39,078 nt of DNA from Rubrobacter sp. GTDB taxonomy: Bacteria; Actinomycetota; Rubrobacteria; Rubrobacterales; Rubrobacteraceae. Position numbers and translations under genes: made by a program. The notes under the pieces were generated by a model. The model was given only the letters and a program-made list of their open reading frames with translations, had not been told where the DNA came from and ran no database searches. The DNA lies in contig JACDAJ010000003.1 of the NCBI GenBank assembly GCA_013695475.1, positions 1-39,078 on the forward strand. The letters are read 5' to 3'. Of the stretch, positions 9,157 through 17,759 are shown piece by piece (position 1 is the stretch's first letter; each line of letters begins with the position of its first letter).

Positions 9157-10289
9157 GGGTCGGGGTCGTCAGGGAGCTTTCGCCGGACGAGGGCCGGGTC
9201 TCGCTCACCCCGCACGCCGTCAACGAACTCACCCGCGCCGGACACCGGGTCACGGTCGAGGCCGGGGCGGGCGGGGAGTCGAGCCTCTCCGACGAGGCGT
9301 ACCGCGAGGCCGGGGCCGTCGTCGTGGCGGAGGCGGCGGACGTTTACGAGAACTCCGAGCTTATGGTCAAGGTTTACGGCCCGACGCCGGAGGAGTGCGT
9401 GTATCTCAAGGAAAGCTCCATACTCCTCTCGTTCCTCTCGCTGCCCATAAACACGGCGATGATGAAGGCCCTCATCGGGTCGCGGTGCGTCGCTTTCGCG
9501 GCGGAGTCGGTGCGGGACGGGCATGGGCGGCTCCCGGTGCTCACGCCGATGAGTGAGATCGCCGGCCGGCTCGTGCCGCAGATCGGGGCCCATTATCTCC
9601 AAAGGCAGTCCGGCGGCCGGGGCATCCTCCTCGGCGGGGCGGTCGGGGTGAGGCCGGGGCGGGTCGTGATCCTCGGTGGCGGCATCGTCGGCGCGGCGGC
9701 GGCGAGGGTGGCGAGCGGCCTCGGGGCGGAGGTCGTCGTCATTGACCGCGACCTCGACCGCCTCCGCGCCCTCGAGGGCGGCCGCCTCCGGAACGTGACG
9801 ACCCTCGCCTCGAGCCGGCTCGCGATCCAGGAAGCCGCGATAACGGCGGATCTCCTCATCGGGGCGGTTCTCGTCGTGAGTTCGCGCACCCCGGCTCTCG
9901 TCGCGGAGGAGACCGTCGGGGGGATGAAGGAGGGGAGCGTCATCGTGGACGTGGACGTGGACGAGGGCGGGTGCGTCGAGACCTCGCGCCCGACGACGCT
10001 CTCCGAGCCGGTTTTCAAGAAGCACGGAGTCACCCATTATTGCGTGAAGAATGTTCCGGCGTCGGTGCCGGTCACGGCGACCCGCGCCCTCTCGAACGCG
10101 CTTCTTCCGTACGTGAGGAAGCTCGCCGGGCTCGGGCTTCGGGACTCGTTGAATTCCGACGCCGGGCTGGCGCGGGGGGTCGCCGTCGCCGAGGGTCGCG
10201 TCGTTGACGCCGTCCTCGCCCGAGAGAGTGGGATGGAGCATAATTCGATATCCTCGGTGCTTCCGCTCAACGCGGAGGCGGGGCTGTGA
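9153..10289 (+). CDS. ald: Alanine dehydrogenase
   Basis: GTG start overlapping upstream stop; VVRELSPDEGRVSLTPHAV, LTPMSEIAGRLVPQIGAHYLQ, VVILGGGIVGAAAARVASGLGAEV, HYCVKNVPASVPVTATRALSNALLPYV. Confidence 0.95.
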   Translation: MRVGVVRELSPDEGRVSLTPHAVNELTRAGHRVTVEAGAGGESSLSDEAYREAGAVVVAEAADVYENSELMVKVYGPTPEECVYLKESSILLSFLSLPINTAMMKALIGSRCVAFAAESVRDGHGRLPVLTPMSEIAGRLVPQIGAHYLQRQSGGRGILLGGAVGVRPGRVVILGGGIVGAAAARVASGLGAEVVVIDRDLDRLRALEGGRLRNVTTLASSRLAIQEAAITADLLIGAVLVVSSRTPALVAEETVGGMKEGSVIVDVDVDEGGCVETSRPTTLSEPVFKKHGVTHYCVKNVPASVPVTATRALSNALLPYVRKLAGLGLRDSLNSDAGLARGVAVAEGRVVDAVLARESGMEHNSISSVLPLNAEAGL

Positions 10290-11014
10290 TCTCCGGCGAC
10301 TCCCCCGGACGCTCGCTCTCCGGGTTCACCGTCGAACTCGACGTGTACTCCGGGCCATACGAGTGGCTCCTCGCGCTCATCCTCAAAGACGAAGTCGAGA
10401 TCTTCGAAGTCCCACTCCGCGACCTCGTGAATTTGTACCTCGAAGCCCGCGACCCCGCCTCCTCGAATGCCCTCGAACGCGACACGGATTTCGCAAGCTC
10501 CGCCTCGTCGCTCATCCTCCTAAAAAGCCGCACCCTCTCGCCGCTCTTCGAACCGGAACCCGACGACGACAACGAGGGGGCGGCGTCCCCCGAGGAGCTC
10601 GCCGAGAGGCTCTCCGAGTATTTGAAAGTCCGTCGCGGCGCGGAGCATCTCCGGGGAAGGTTCGGGCGGAACGCGGGGCATTATCCGTCGGGACACGAGT
10701 TGAAACCGCGTCCGGGGAAGCTCCGGGTGGACGAAAAGAGGATCACGCTCGCGGCGAAGCGGGTGTTTTCGCGGATGGAGGAGCCGCCCGTCGAGCACCT
10801 CGGGAAGATCACCGTCACCGTCCAGGAACTCGCCGCCCTCATCCGAGCCTCCCTCGCGCGCGGCCCCGTCTCGTACGAGGAGCTCACTCGCGGCATGGAT
10901 CGCCTCCACTCCGCCGTCACATTCGCCGCCGCCCTCTCGCTCGCCCACGAAGGCCGGATAAACCTCATCCAATCCGAACCGCTCGGCCCGCTCACGATGG
11001 AGGCTTCGAATTGA
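10286..11014 (+). CDS. scpA: Segregation and condensation protein A
   Basis: FTVELDVYSGPYEWLLALILKDEVEIFEVPLRDLVNLYL; followed by scpB. Confidence 0.92.
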   Translation: MISGDSPGRSLSGFTVELDVYSGPYEWLLALILKDEVEIFEVPLRDLVNLYLEARDPASSNALERDTDFASSASSLILLKSRTLSPLFEPEPDDDNEGAASPEELAERLSEYLKVRRGAEHLRGRFGRNAGHYPSGHELKPRPGKLRVDEKRITLAAKRVFSRMEEPPVEHLGKITVTVQELAALIRASLARGPVSYEELTRGMDRLHSAVTFAAALSLAHEGRINLIQSEPLGPLTMEASN

Positions 11015-11396
11015 AAGGCCGGGAGTGGAGAATGCGCGGTCGCCGCCCGCTTCCGGTCGGTGAGTTTCGAGGGAAGGCGGCGTCGCGTGCGGCGGGTTTC
11101 GGGCGCGCGAGGTTCGGGTCGGGCGAGGGGGTTTCGTCGCTTTCGGTCGCTTCGGTCGCTTCGGTCGGGGGGTTGTTTCGGCGGTGCGCGGAGGTCTCGT
11201 CCGCTTCTCCGAGGCGGGGGAGGCATTTTTTTCGACCTCGCCTCCGGAGCGCGGTTTCTTCGTTGTTCGGGGATGATTCGTCGCGGCCTTTCGCGGGAAA
11301 CACGGGCGAAAGATTCCGGGTGTTTCTTCGGCGAAGAAACGTGGCACGCCACGCCTCCGCCGGGCGGGCACGGACATCGCCATTCGCGGAGGCTCG

Positions 11397-12335
11397 ATGA
11401 ACGCCGCCGCCCATTCCGCGGCGCGGGAGGTCGAGGCGATTCTCCTTGTGAGCGGGCGCCCGGTGCCGTCCCGCGCTCTCGCCGCCGCGACGGAGAGGAC
11501 GAGGGAGGAGGTCGAGGAAGCGGTGTCCATCCTCGAAGAGCGGTATTCGCCGGAGAACTCCGGCGTCGTGCTTCGGCGGGTGGGGGGCGGCTTCCAGTTC
11601 GCGACGAACCCCGAGACCTCCGGGGCTGTGGAGCGTTTCCGGAGGGAGGCGAGGCCGTCGCCGCTCTCGGCGGCGGCGCATGAGGTTCTCGCGTGCGTGC
11701 TTTATCTCGGGCCGATGACGCGGGGCGCGGTGTCGAAGGTTCGCGGCGTGAACTCCGACGCGGTGGCGCGGAGCCTCATCGAGCGCGGCCTCCTCGCCGA
11801 GTCGGGCTTCGACTCCGAAGCTCCCGGAAGCCCCGCCCTCCTCGACCTCACCGAAGAGTTCCACATCGCGTCCGGCTCCTCGACCCGGGCCGACTTCCCG
11901 CCCCTCGACTCCCTCGTCAACGAATCCGAACTCGACCGCGTCCGGGAACGCATCGTCGCCCCGACGGGCGAATCCGCGCCGGAGGACGCCGCTCCGGGAG
12001 AGATAGCGACGGGGGACGTCGCGCCGGATAAACCGGGCGAGGCTTCGCCGGAGAAGGCCGCGTCGAGGAGGGTCGCCTCCGATGAGACCCCGTCGGGCGG
12101 CCATCCGCCGGAAACCTCCGCCTCGGACGAAAACATGGCGGGCGGGGCCGCGCCGCGAGAAGCCGTGCCGCGAGAAGCTGCGCCGGGGGACTCCGCGCCG
12201 GAAGCCCGGGATCCCGGCGGGTATTCGCCGGACAGCGGCTCGGAGACGACCGCGTCGTTCGAACCCGATTCCGATGCCCCCGCGCCGGGCGGTGAATCGC
12301 CGGAAGAAACCGCGCCGGGGAGACCCGAACTTTGA
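11397..12335 (+). CDS. scpB: Segregation and condensation protein B with long disordered C-terminal tail
   Basis: VEAILLVSGRPVPSRALA...LRRVGGGFQFATNPE...AHEVLACVLYLGPMTRGAVSKVRGVNSDAVARSLIERGLL; the last ~120 residues are A/P/E/S-rich. Confidence 0.9.
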   Translation: MNAAAHSAAREVEAILLVSGRPVPSRALAAATERTREEVEEAVSILEERYSPENSGVVLRRVGGGFQFATNPETSGAVERFRREARPSPLSAAAHEVLACVLYLGPMTRGAVSKVRGVNSDAVARSLIERGLLAESGFDSEAPGSPALLDLTEEFHIASGSSTRADFPPLDSLVNESELDRVRERIVAPTGESAPEDAAPGEIATGDVAPDKPGEASPEKAASRRVASDETPSGGHPPETSASDENMAGGAAPREAVPREAAPGDSAPEARDPGGYSPDSGSETTASFEPDSDAPAPGGESPEETAPGRPEL

Positions 12336-13030
12336 GGCTTCAGGCTTTCCTTTCTCGGGCGGGTGCCGCGCCTTCGAGGCGGAAGGCGGAGTCCCTCATC
12401 TCCGGCGGGCGGGTCGTGGTGAACGGTTCGGTCGCGGAACTCGGGTCGAAGGTCGAGGACGGCGATGATGTCCGCCTCGACGGGGAGAGGGTCTCGCTCC
12501 CCCTTTCACGCTCGTACTTCGCCCTCAATAAACCGTCTGGTTTCCTCACCTCGATGGGCGACGACCGAGGCCGCCCGACCGTCTCCGACATCATGCCGGG
12601 GGGCGTTCCCGGCCTCGTCCCGGCGGGCCGCCTCGACTTCGAGACTACGGGGCTTCTCATCCTCACGAACGATGGCGATCTCGCAAACCGCATCACACAC
12701 CCGTCCTCCGAGGTCGAGAAGGAATACGAACTCGTCGTGAAGACCCCGCCCACGGACGAACCCATGAAAAACCTCGCCGCCGGCCCGACTCTCGACGACG
12801 GGCCGATGCTCCCGCCGAAGGTCGTGGAAGTGAGCCGGCGTGGATCCCAAACCACCCTCCGCCTCACGATCCATGAAGGCCGCAACCGCATAATACGGAG
12901 AGCGTGCGAGTCGGTCGGCCTCGATATCGTATCCCTCAAACGGGTTCGAGTCGGCCCGGTGGAGCTCGGCGCGCTCCCCCCCGGAAAATACCGGCCATTG
13001 TCGAAAAAAGAAATGGAGGCGTTTTCATGA
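12332..13030 (+). CDS. rluB: Pseudouridine synthase (RluB/RsuA family)
   Basis: S4 domain MRLQAFLSRAGAAPSRRKAESLI; PAGRLDFETTGLLILTNDGDLANRITHPSSEVEKEY. Confidence 0.92.
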   Translation: MRLQAFLSRAGAAPSRRKAESLISGGRVVVNGSVAELGSKVEDGDDVRLDGERVSLPLSRSYFALNKPSGFLTSMGDDRGRPTVSDIMPGGVPGLVPAGRLDFETTGLLILTNDGDLANRITHPSSEVEKEYELVVKTPPTDEPMKNLAAGPTLDDGPMLPPKVVEVSRRGSQTTLRLTIHEGRNRIIRRACESVGLDIVSLKRVRVGPVELGALPPGKYRPLSKKEMEAFS

Positions 13031-13369
13031 GATCCCACGCCACGAACCCGGAAGCCGAAGACCGCCGCGTTCCTCGCGCCTCCTCCCGCGCCGCCCGCGC
13101 CGTTCGTGGACACGCGCCGCCGGGCTGTCTCCTCCACCGTGAGAGTCGTGCCGATGCGGGGAAGGGCGCCGCACGGAAACCTCCTCGCGCGCGAAGCGTC
13201 GTCGACCCCCGCTTCGGTGTCCGCCGGAGATCTCGCCTCCCCCGAAACTCCCTCGGATTCACGCCACGGCGTCCGCCTAAAAACCTCTCCTCGCCGAATG
13301 TCTCCGCATCCGGGAATCGCCTCACACGGAACCCGGATGGAGGATGTCGCGCGAGCGGCGAGGTCCCCC

Positions 13370-13397
13370 GCGGAGACGCATCCCGCCGCGTCTCCGC
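13370..13397. repeat. Inverted repeat upstream of aroA
   Basis: gcggagacgc/gcgtctccgc, 10-bp perfect arms, 8-nt loop; followed by ccctccc-gtc-gggaggg. Confidence 0.65.
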
Positions 13398-13514
13398 AAA
13401 GGGGAGGCCGCCCGTGTTCCCTCCCGTCGGGAGGGATGCCATCGGCGCGTTTTCATCGCGGCGCGGCGCGCGGACACGGTGCCTCCCGGCCGGGATTTCC
13501 TCGGGGGTTCCGGA

Positions 13515-14891
13515 ATGAGGGACGGCATTCGGGGCGCGCCGGGTGTGGATTTCTCCGCCGAGGACGTGCGAGGCCGATTTCCCGACGACGAGGTCGAGAT
13601 TCGCCCCCTCGAACGTCCGCCGGAAGCCGAAATACCGGTTCCCGGCTCGAAATCCGTGACGAACCGCGCCCTCATAATCGCCGCCCTCGCCGACGGTGAG
13701 TCCATCCTCGAAAACCCGCTCCTCTCCGACGACTCCTTCCACCTCATGAAATCCCTCCATGACCTCGGCTTCGAAGTGCGCGTGGAGGGGGAGAGAGTTC
13801 GGATCTCCGGTCGTAGAGGCATAATACCCCGGAGAAGCGTCGAGGTTTTCGTGGGGAACGCGGGGACGGCGGCGCGGTTTCTGCCGCCGATGCTCGCGCT
13901 CGGGGAGGGGCCGTATTTCGTGGACGGGGTTCCGAGGATGCGAGAGAGGCCGGTCGGCGACCTCGTTGACGCGATGCGGAGCCTCGGAGCCTCGGTCGGG
14001 TATGCGGGGGAGGGGGGGAGGTTCCCGCTCGTCGTCGAGGGGGGTGGAATTCGGGGCGGGAAGGCTCGCGTCGAGGGCGGGAAAAGCAGCCAGTTTCTCA
14101 GCGGGGTCATGATGTCCTCGCCGTACGCGGACACCGCCGTCGAACTCGAAGTCTCGGGCGGCCTCGTGTCGAGGCCGTACATCGGAATAACGATGGATGT
14201 CATGCGCTCCTTCGGGGTCGAGGTCGAAGAGCGGGGCGGGCGGTTCGCCATCGAGCCGTCGAAGTACCGGGCGAGGGAGTACGCCGTCGAGCCGGACGCC
14301 TCGGGGGCTTCGTATTTCCTCGCGGCGGCGGCGTTGTCTGGCGGGAGGGTGCGGGTTCCGGGACTCGGGCGGGGGTCGAAGCAAGGAGACCTCCGGTTCG
14401 CGGAGATACTCCGTTCGATGGGGTGCGAGGTGGAAATCTCCGAGGAATATGTGGAGGTTCGGGGGGCGGGGAGGCTCTCCGGGGTTCGGGCGGACATGAA
14501 CGAGATATCGGACACCTTCATCACGCTCGCGGCGATCGCGCCGTTCGCGGAGGGCGAGACGGTCATAACGAACATCGAGCATACGCGCCATCAAGAAACC
14601 GACCGGATTTCGGCGGTGGCGACGGAGCTTTCGCGGCTCGGCGTGGAGGTCGAGGAGAGGCGCGACGGACTCACGGTATATCCGGGCGTAATATCGCCCG
14701 CGCTCGTCGAGACGTATGACGACCACCGGATCGCGATGGCCTTCTCGCTCGTGGGACTCATGGCTCCCGGCGTCCGGATATCGAATCCGGCGTGCGTCTC
14801 GAAGACGATGCCGGACTATTTCGACCGCCTCGAACTCCTCCGCCGCCCGTCGGACGCGGCGATGCTTTCGTCGCGTCCGACGCGGGCATAA
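13515..14891 (+). CDS. aroA: 3-phosphoshikimate 1-carboxyvinyltransferase (EPSP synthase)
   Basis: IPVPGSKSVTNRALIIAALADGES, VGNAGTAARFL, ETYDDHRIAMAFSLVGL. Confidence 0.95.
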   Translation: MRDGIRGAPGVDFSAEDVRGRFPDDEVEIRPLERPPEAEIPVPGSKSVTNRALIIAALADGESILENPLLSDDSFHLMKSLHDLGFEVRVEGERVRISGRRGIIPRRSVEVFVGNAGTAARFLPPMLALGEGPYFVDGVPRMRERPVGDLVDAMRSLGASVGYAGEGGRFPLVVEGGGIRGGKARVEGGKSSQFLSGVMMSSPYADTAVELEVSGGLVSRPYIGITMDVMRSFGVEVEERGGRFAIEPSKYRAREYAVEPDASGASYFLAAAALSGGRVRVPGLGRGSKQGDLRFAEILRSMGCEVEISEEYVEVRGAGRLSGVRADMNEISDTFITLAAIAPFAEGETVITNIEHTRHQETDRISAVATELSRLGVEVEERRDGLTVYPGVISPALVETYDDHRIAMAFSLVGLMAPGVRISNPACVSKTMPDYFDRLELLRRPSDAAMLSSRPTRA

Positions 14892-14906
14892 CGTCCGGTC
14901 GGCGAC

Positions 14907-14912
14907 TATACT
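14907..14912 (+). promoter_or_regulatory. Putative -10 element TATACT 7 nt upstream of the cmk GTG (leaderless configuration)
   Basis: TATACT-tcccccc-GTG(14920); identical spacer to the GT2 gene. Confidence 0.55.
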
Positions 14913-14919
14913 TCCCCCC

Positions 14920-15651
14920 GTGCCGATCGAGAATTCACAGGGAGACGCGGCGGAGGGGATGCCCGGAAAGGTGTCCGGCGGCGTGATCGCAGCCATTGAC
15001 GGCCCCGCCGGGAGCGGCAAAAGCTCGGTCGCCCGCATGGCGGCGGAGCGTCTCGGAGTCGTCAACCTGAACACCGGAGCGACATACCGAGCCGTCGCGC
15101 TTTTCTCGATCCGGGAAGGCGTCCCCCCTTCCGACGAGGCCGCGCTCTCGGGGATCGCCCGCCGGGTCGCGCTCGACGGCGAGACGGTGAGCGTGGACGG
15201 GGCGGGGATTTCGGAGTCCGACCTCCGCGCCCCGGAGGTTTCGGCGGCGGCCTCGAAAATCTCGTCGCATCCGAGGGTTCGGGAGATCCTTGTCGGAGTT
15301 CAAAGGGAGGCGGCGGGGAAGGCGCGGGCCGGGGGCGGGGCGGTCGTGGAGGGGCGGGACATCGGGACGGTGGTTCTTCCGGGCGCGGACGTGAAGATAT
15401 TCCTCTCGGCGTCGGCGGGGGAGAGGGCGAGGAGGCGGGCTTCGCAGACGGGGCGCGAGGATGAGATCGAGCGCATCACCGCCGCAATAAAACAACGCGA
15501 CAAACAAGACACCGAACGCGAAGCCTCGCCGCTCAAACCCGCCGCCGACGCCGTCGTCATGGACACGACTTCGATGTCGCTCGACGAGGTCGTCTCCTCC
15601 GTCCTCGGTATCGTCGCCTCCGCCGGGGCGAAGGCCCGGAGCGGGGCGTAG
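14920..15651 (+). CDS. cmk: Cytidylate kinase
   Basis: GVIAAIDGPAGSGKSSVARMAAERLG..NLNTGATYRAVAL; VVEGRDIGTVVLPGADVKIFLSAS. Confidence 0.95.
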   Translation: MPIENSQGDAAEGMPGKVSGGVIAAIDGPAGSGKSSVARMAAERLGVVNLNTGATYRAVALFSIREGVPPSDEAALSGIARRVALDGETVSVDGAGISESDLRAPEVSAAASKISSHPRVREILVGVQREAAGKARAGGGAVVEGRDIGTVVLPGADVKIFLSASAGERARRRASQTGREDEIERITAAIKQRDKQDTEREASPLKPAADAVVMDTTSMSLDEVVSSVLGIVASAGAKARSGA

Positions 15652-15652
15652 T

Positions 15653-16321
15653 TTGGCGAGCATGGAGGGGCCGCGCGGGATGACCCGGAGGTACATCCTC
15701 TTTCGGAGGTTCATGCTTTTCATGGGCGGGGTCATCTTCGGGTTCACGGTTCATGGGGCGGAGAGGGTTCCGAGGGATGGGGCGCTCATCGTGGCCTCGA
15801 ACCACCACCGATTTTTCGACCCGGTTTTCGTGTGCATGGCGGTTCCGAGGCGCGTCCAATGGATGGCGAAGAAGGAGCTTTTCGTGCCGCCCCTCCGGTG
15901 CTTCCTCCATTTCCTCGGATCCATCCCCGTTGACCGCGACGGCGGCGGGCGATCCGCGCTCCGAGCCGCCATCTCGTACCTGAAAGAGGGGTGGGCGCTC
16001 GGCATCTTCCCCGAGGGAACCCGCCAGAAAGACCGAGAGTCCGGCGAGGCGAAGAGCGGAGCCATAATGCTCGCCGTCCGGGGAGACGCCCGTATAGTCC
16101 CCGTCTTCATCGGAAAAGTACCGTCGCTTCGGGAGCGTCTCCGGGGCGGGAAACTCCACGCATACGTCGGGGAGCCGATAACGATAGATAATACAAGAAG
16201 AGGGAAGGCGGCATACCGGGCTTCGGCGGACGAGGTTCTCGAAGAGATATACGCGCTCCCGAGAAACGCCCGAAACGTTCGGGAGGCTCGGGACATTCCG
16301 GAAGGGGCGGGGAGATCATGA
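15653..16321 (+). CDS. plsC: 1-acyl-sn-glycerol-3-phosphate acyltransferase (PlsC family); start TTG or slightly downstream
   Basis: NHHRFFDP (NHx4D-type) and FPEGTR motifs. Confidence 0.9.
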   Translation: MASMEGPRGMTRRYILFRRFMLFMGGVIFGFTVHGAERVPRDGALIVASNHHRFFDPVFVCMAVPRRVQWMAKKELFVPPLRCFLHFLGSIPVDRDGGGRSALRAAISYLKEGWALGIFPEGTRQKDRESGEAKSGAIMLAVRGDARIVPVFIGKVPSLRERLRGGKLHAYVGEPITIDNTRRGKAAYRASADEVLEEIYALPRNARNVREARDIPEGAGRS

Positions 16322-17637
16322 GGAGTTTGCCGGTGGTGGCGGTGGTGGGGGCGCCGAACGTGGGGAAGAGTTCGTTCGTGAACCGGGTTGTGGGTCGGAG
16401 GTCGGCGGTGGTGGCGGACGAGCCGGGGACGACTCGCGACCGCTCGTACAACGAGGCGGAGTGGGTGGGGAGGGAGTTCGTCCTCGTTGACACGGGCGGG
16501 ATGGAGCCGACGGCGAGGGTCGGGCTTCAGTCCCTCGTCACGCTTCAGGCGAGGGTCGCGGTCGAGGAGGCGGACGTCATCCTCCACATGGCCGACGCCC
16601 GGACGGGGCCGACGGAGGCGGACTCGGCCATCGCCCGCGAGCTTCGGAAGGCTCCGGGCAAAGTGCTTCTCGCGGTGAACAAAATGGACAATCCGGCGGA
16701 CGACTCGGAGCGGTACGGATTCTATTCGCTCGGGGAGGGCGAGCCGCATCCGGTCTCGGCCTCGCATGGCATCGGGATGGGCGACCTCCTCGACGAGGTC
16801 GTCGCCCTCCTTCCGGAGGAGCCGGACGCGGAAGAAGAATCGAACCTTCCTCGAATTGCGATCATCGGCCGCCCGAACGTCGGGAAAAGCACGCTTCTCA
16901 ACCGCCTCATCGGCTCGGAGAGGGCGGTCGTCTCGGAGGTGTCGGGGACGACGACGGACGCGGTGGAGAACGAACTCGAGGTGGATGTCGGGGGCGATGA
17001 AGTCGAGAACTTCGAGAGGTTCATACTCCTCGACACGGCGGGGGTGAACCGGAGCGCGAAGCGTGCCTCGGGGGTTCCTTATTATTCGTCGCTCCGGACG
17101 GCGGAGGCGATACGGAGGTCGGACGTCTCGCTTCTCATGGTGGACGCGGTGGAGGGGCTTTCGGGCGGCGATCTCCAGCTCGCGAGGCAGATCGAGGACG
17201 CGGGCCGCTCGTGCGGGGTCGTCATAAACAAGAGCGACCTCGTCGGGCCCGACGAGGTGCGGGAGATCGAGGGTAAGATTTTCCGGCGGATGACGGACCT
17301 CAAACCGGAGTTCGTCTCGATTTCCGCCCTTTCGGGGAGCGGTGTGGATCTCGTCATGCCGTTCGCGGCGAGGGTCCACCGGGCGTACGGGACGCGGGTT
17401 TCGACGCACGAGGTGGCGGAGTTCGTGAACCGGATCGTCGAGAAGTCGGCCCCGGCGAAAGGGGTGAAGATCCGGTACGCCACCCAGACCGGGACTCGCC
17501 CGCCGAGGTTCACCATCTTCGCGAACCGCCCGGAAGACCTCCGCGAAAACTATCTCCGGTACATCGAGAACGAGATACGGAAACGGTACGGCATGTGGGG
17601 CGTGAGCCTCCGGATACGAGTCAAAAGCTCCCGGTGA
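16318..17637 (+). CDS. der: Ribosome biogenesis GTPase Der (EngA)
   Basis: Two GTPase domains: VVGAPNVGKSSFVNR and IIGRPNVGKSTLLNRLIG; C-terminal KH-like domain. Confidence 0.96.
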   Translation: MRSLPVVAVVGAPNVGKSSFVNRVVGRRSAVVADEPGTTRDRSYNEAEWVGREFVLVDTGGMEPTARVGLQSLVTLQARVAVEEADVILHMADARTGPTEADSAIARELRKAPGKVLLAVNKMDNPADDSERYGFYSLGEGEPHPVSASHGIGMGDLLDEVVALLPEEPDAEEESNLPRIAIIGRPNVGKSTLLNRLIGSERAVVSEVSGTTTDAVENELEVDVGGDEVENFERFILLDTAGVNRSAKRASGVPYYSSLRTAEAIRRSDVSLLMVDAVEGLSGGDLQLARQIEDAGRSCGVVINKSDLVGPDEVREIEGKIFRRMTDLKPEFVSISALSGSGVDLVMPFAARVHRAYGTRVSTHEVAEFVNRIVEKSAPAKGVKIRYATQTGTRPPRFTIFANRPEDLRENYLRYIENEIRKRYGMWGVSLRIRVKSSR

Positions 17638-17759
17638 ACGGGTCTCCGGTGAACCGGGGCATTATCGGGAACATATCGGGGAGAGACGGAAATGAAATCG
17701 GCGGGTCGGGGCGAAGGAACTTCATTTCGTATGTTCCGGCGTGAAAAGGAGGAGTTTTC

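Noticed and set aside
13344-13514. N-terminal extension of the aroA frame
   Set aside because: Falls in the hairpin-rich spacer; ATG at 13515 gives a sensible protein start
12936-15074. 712-aa - strand ORF opposite aroA
   Set aside because: Shadow ORF of aroA and its GC-rich upstream spacer
15751-17409. 552-aa - strand ORF opposite plsC and der
   Set aside because: Shadow ORF; R/H/D/P-rich, no domain
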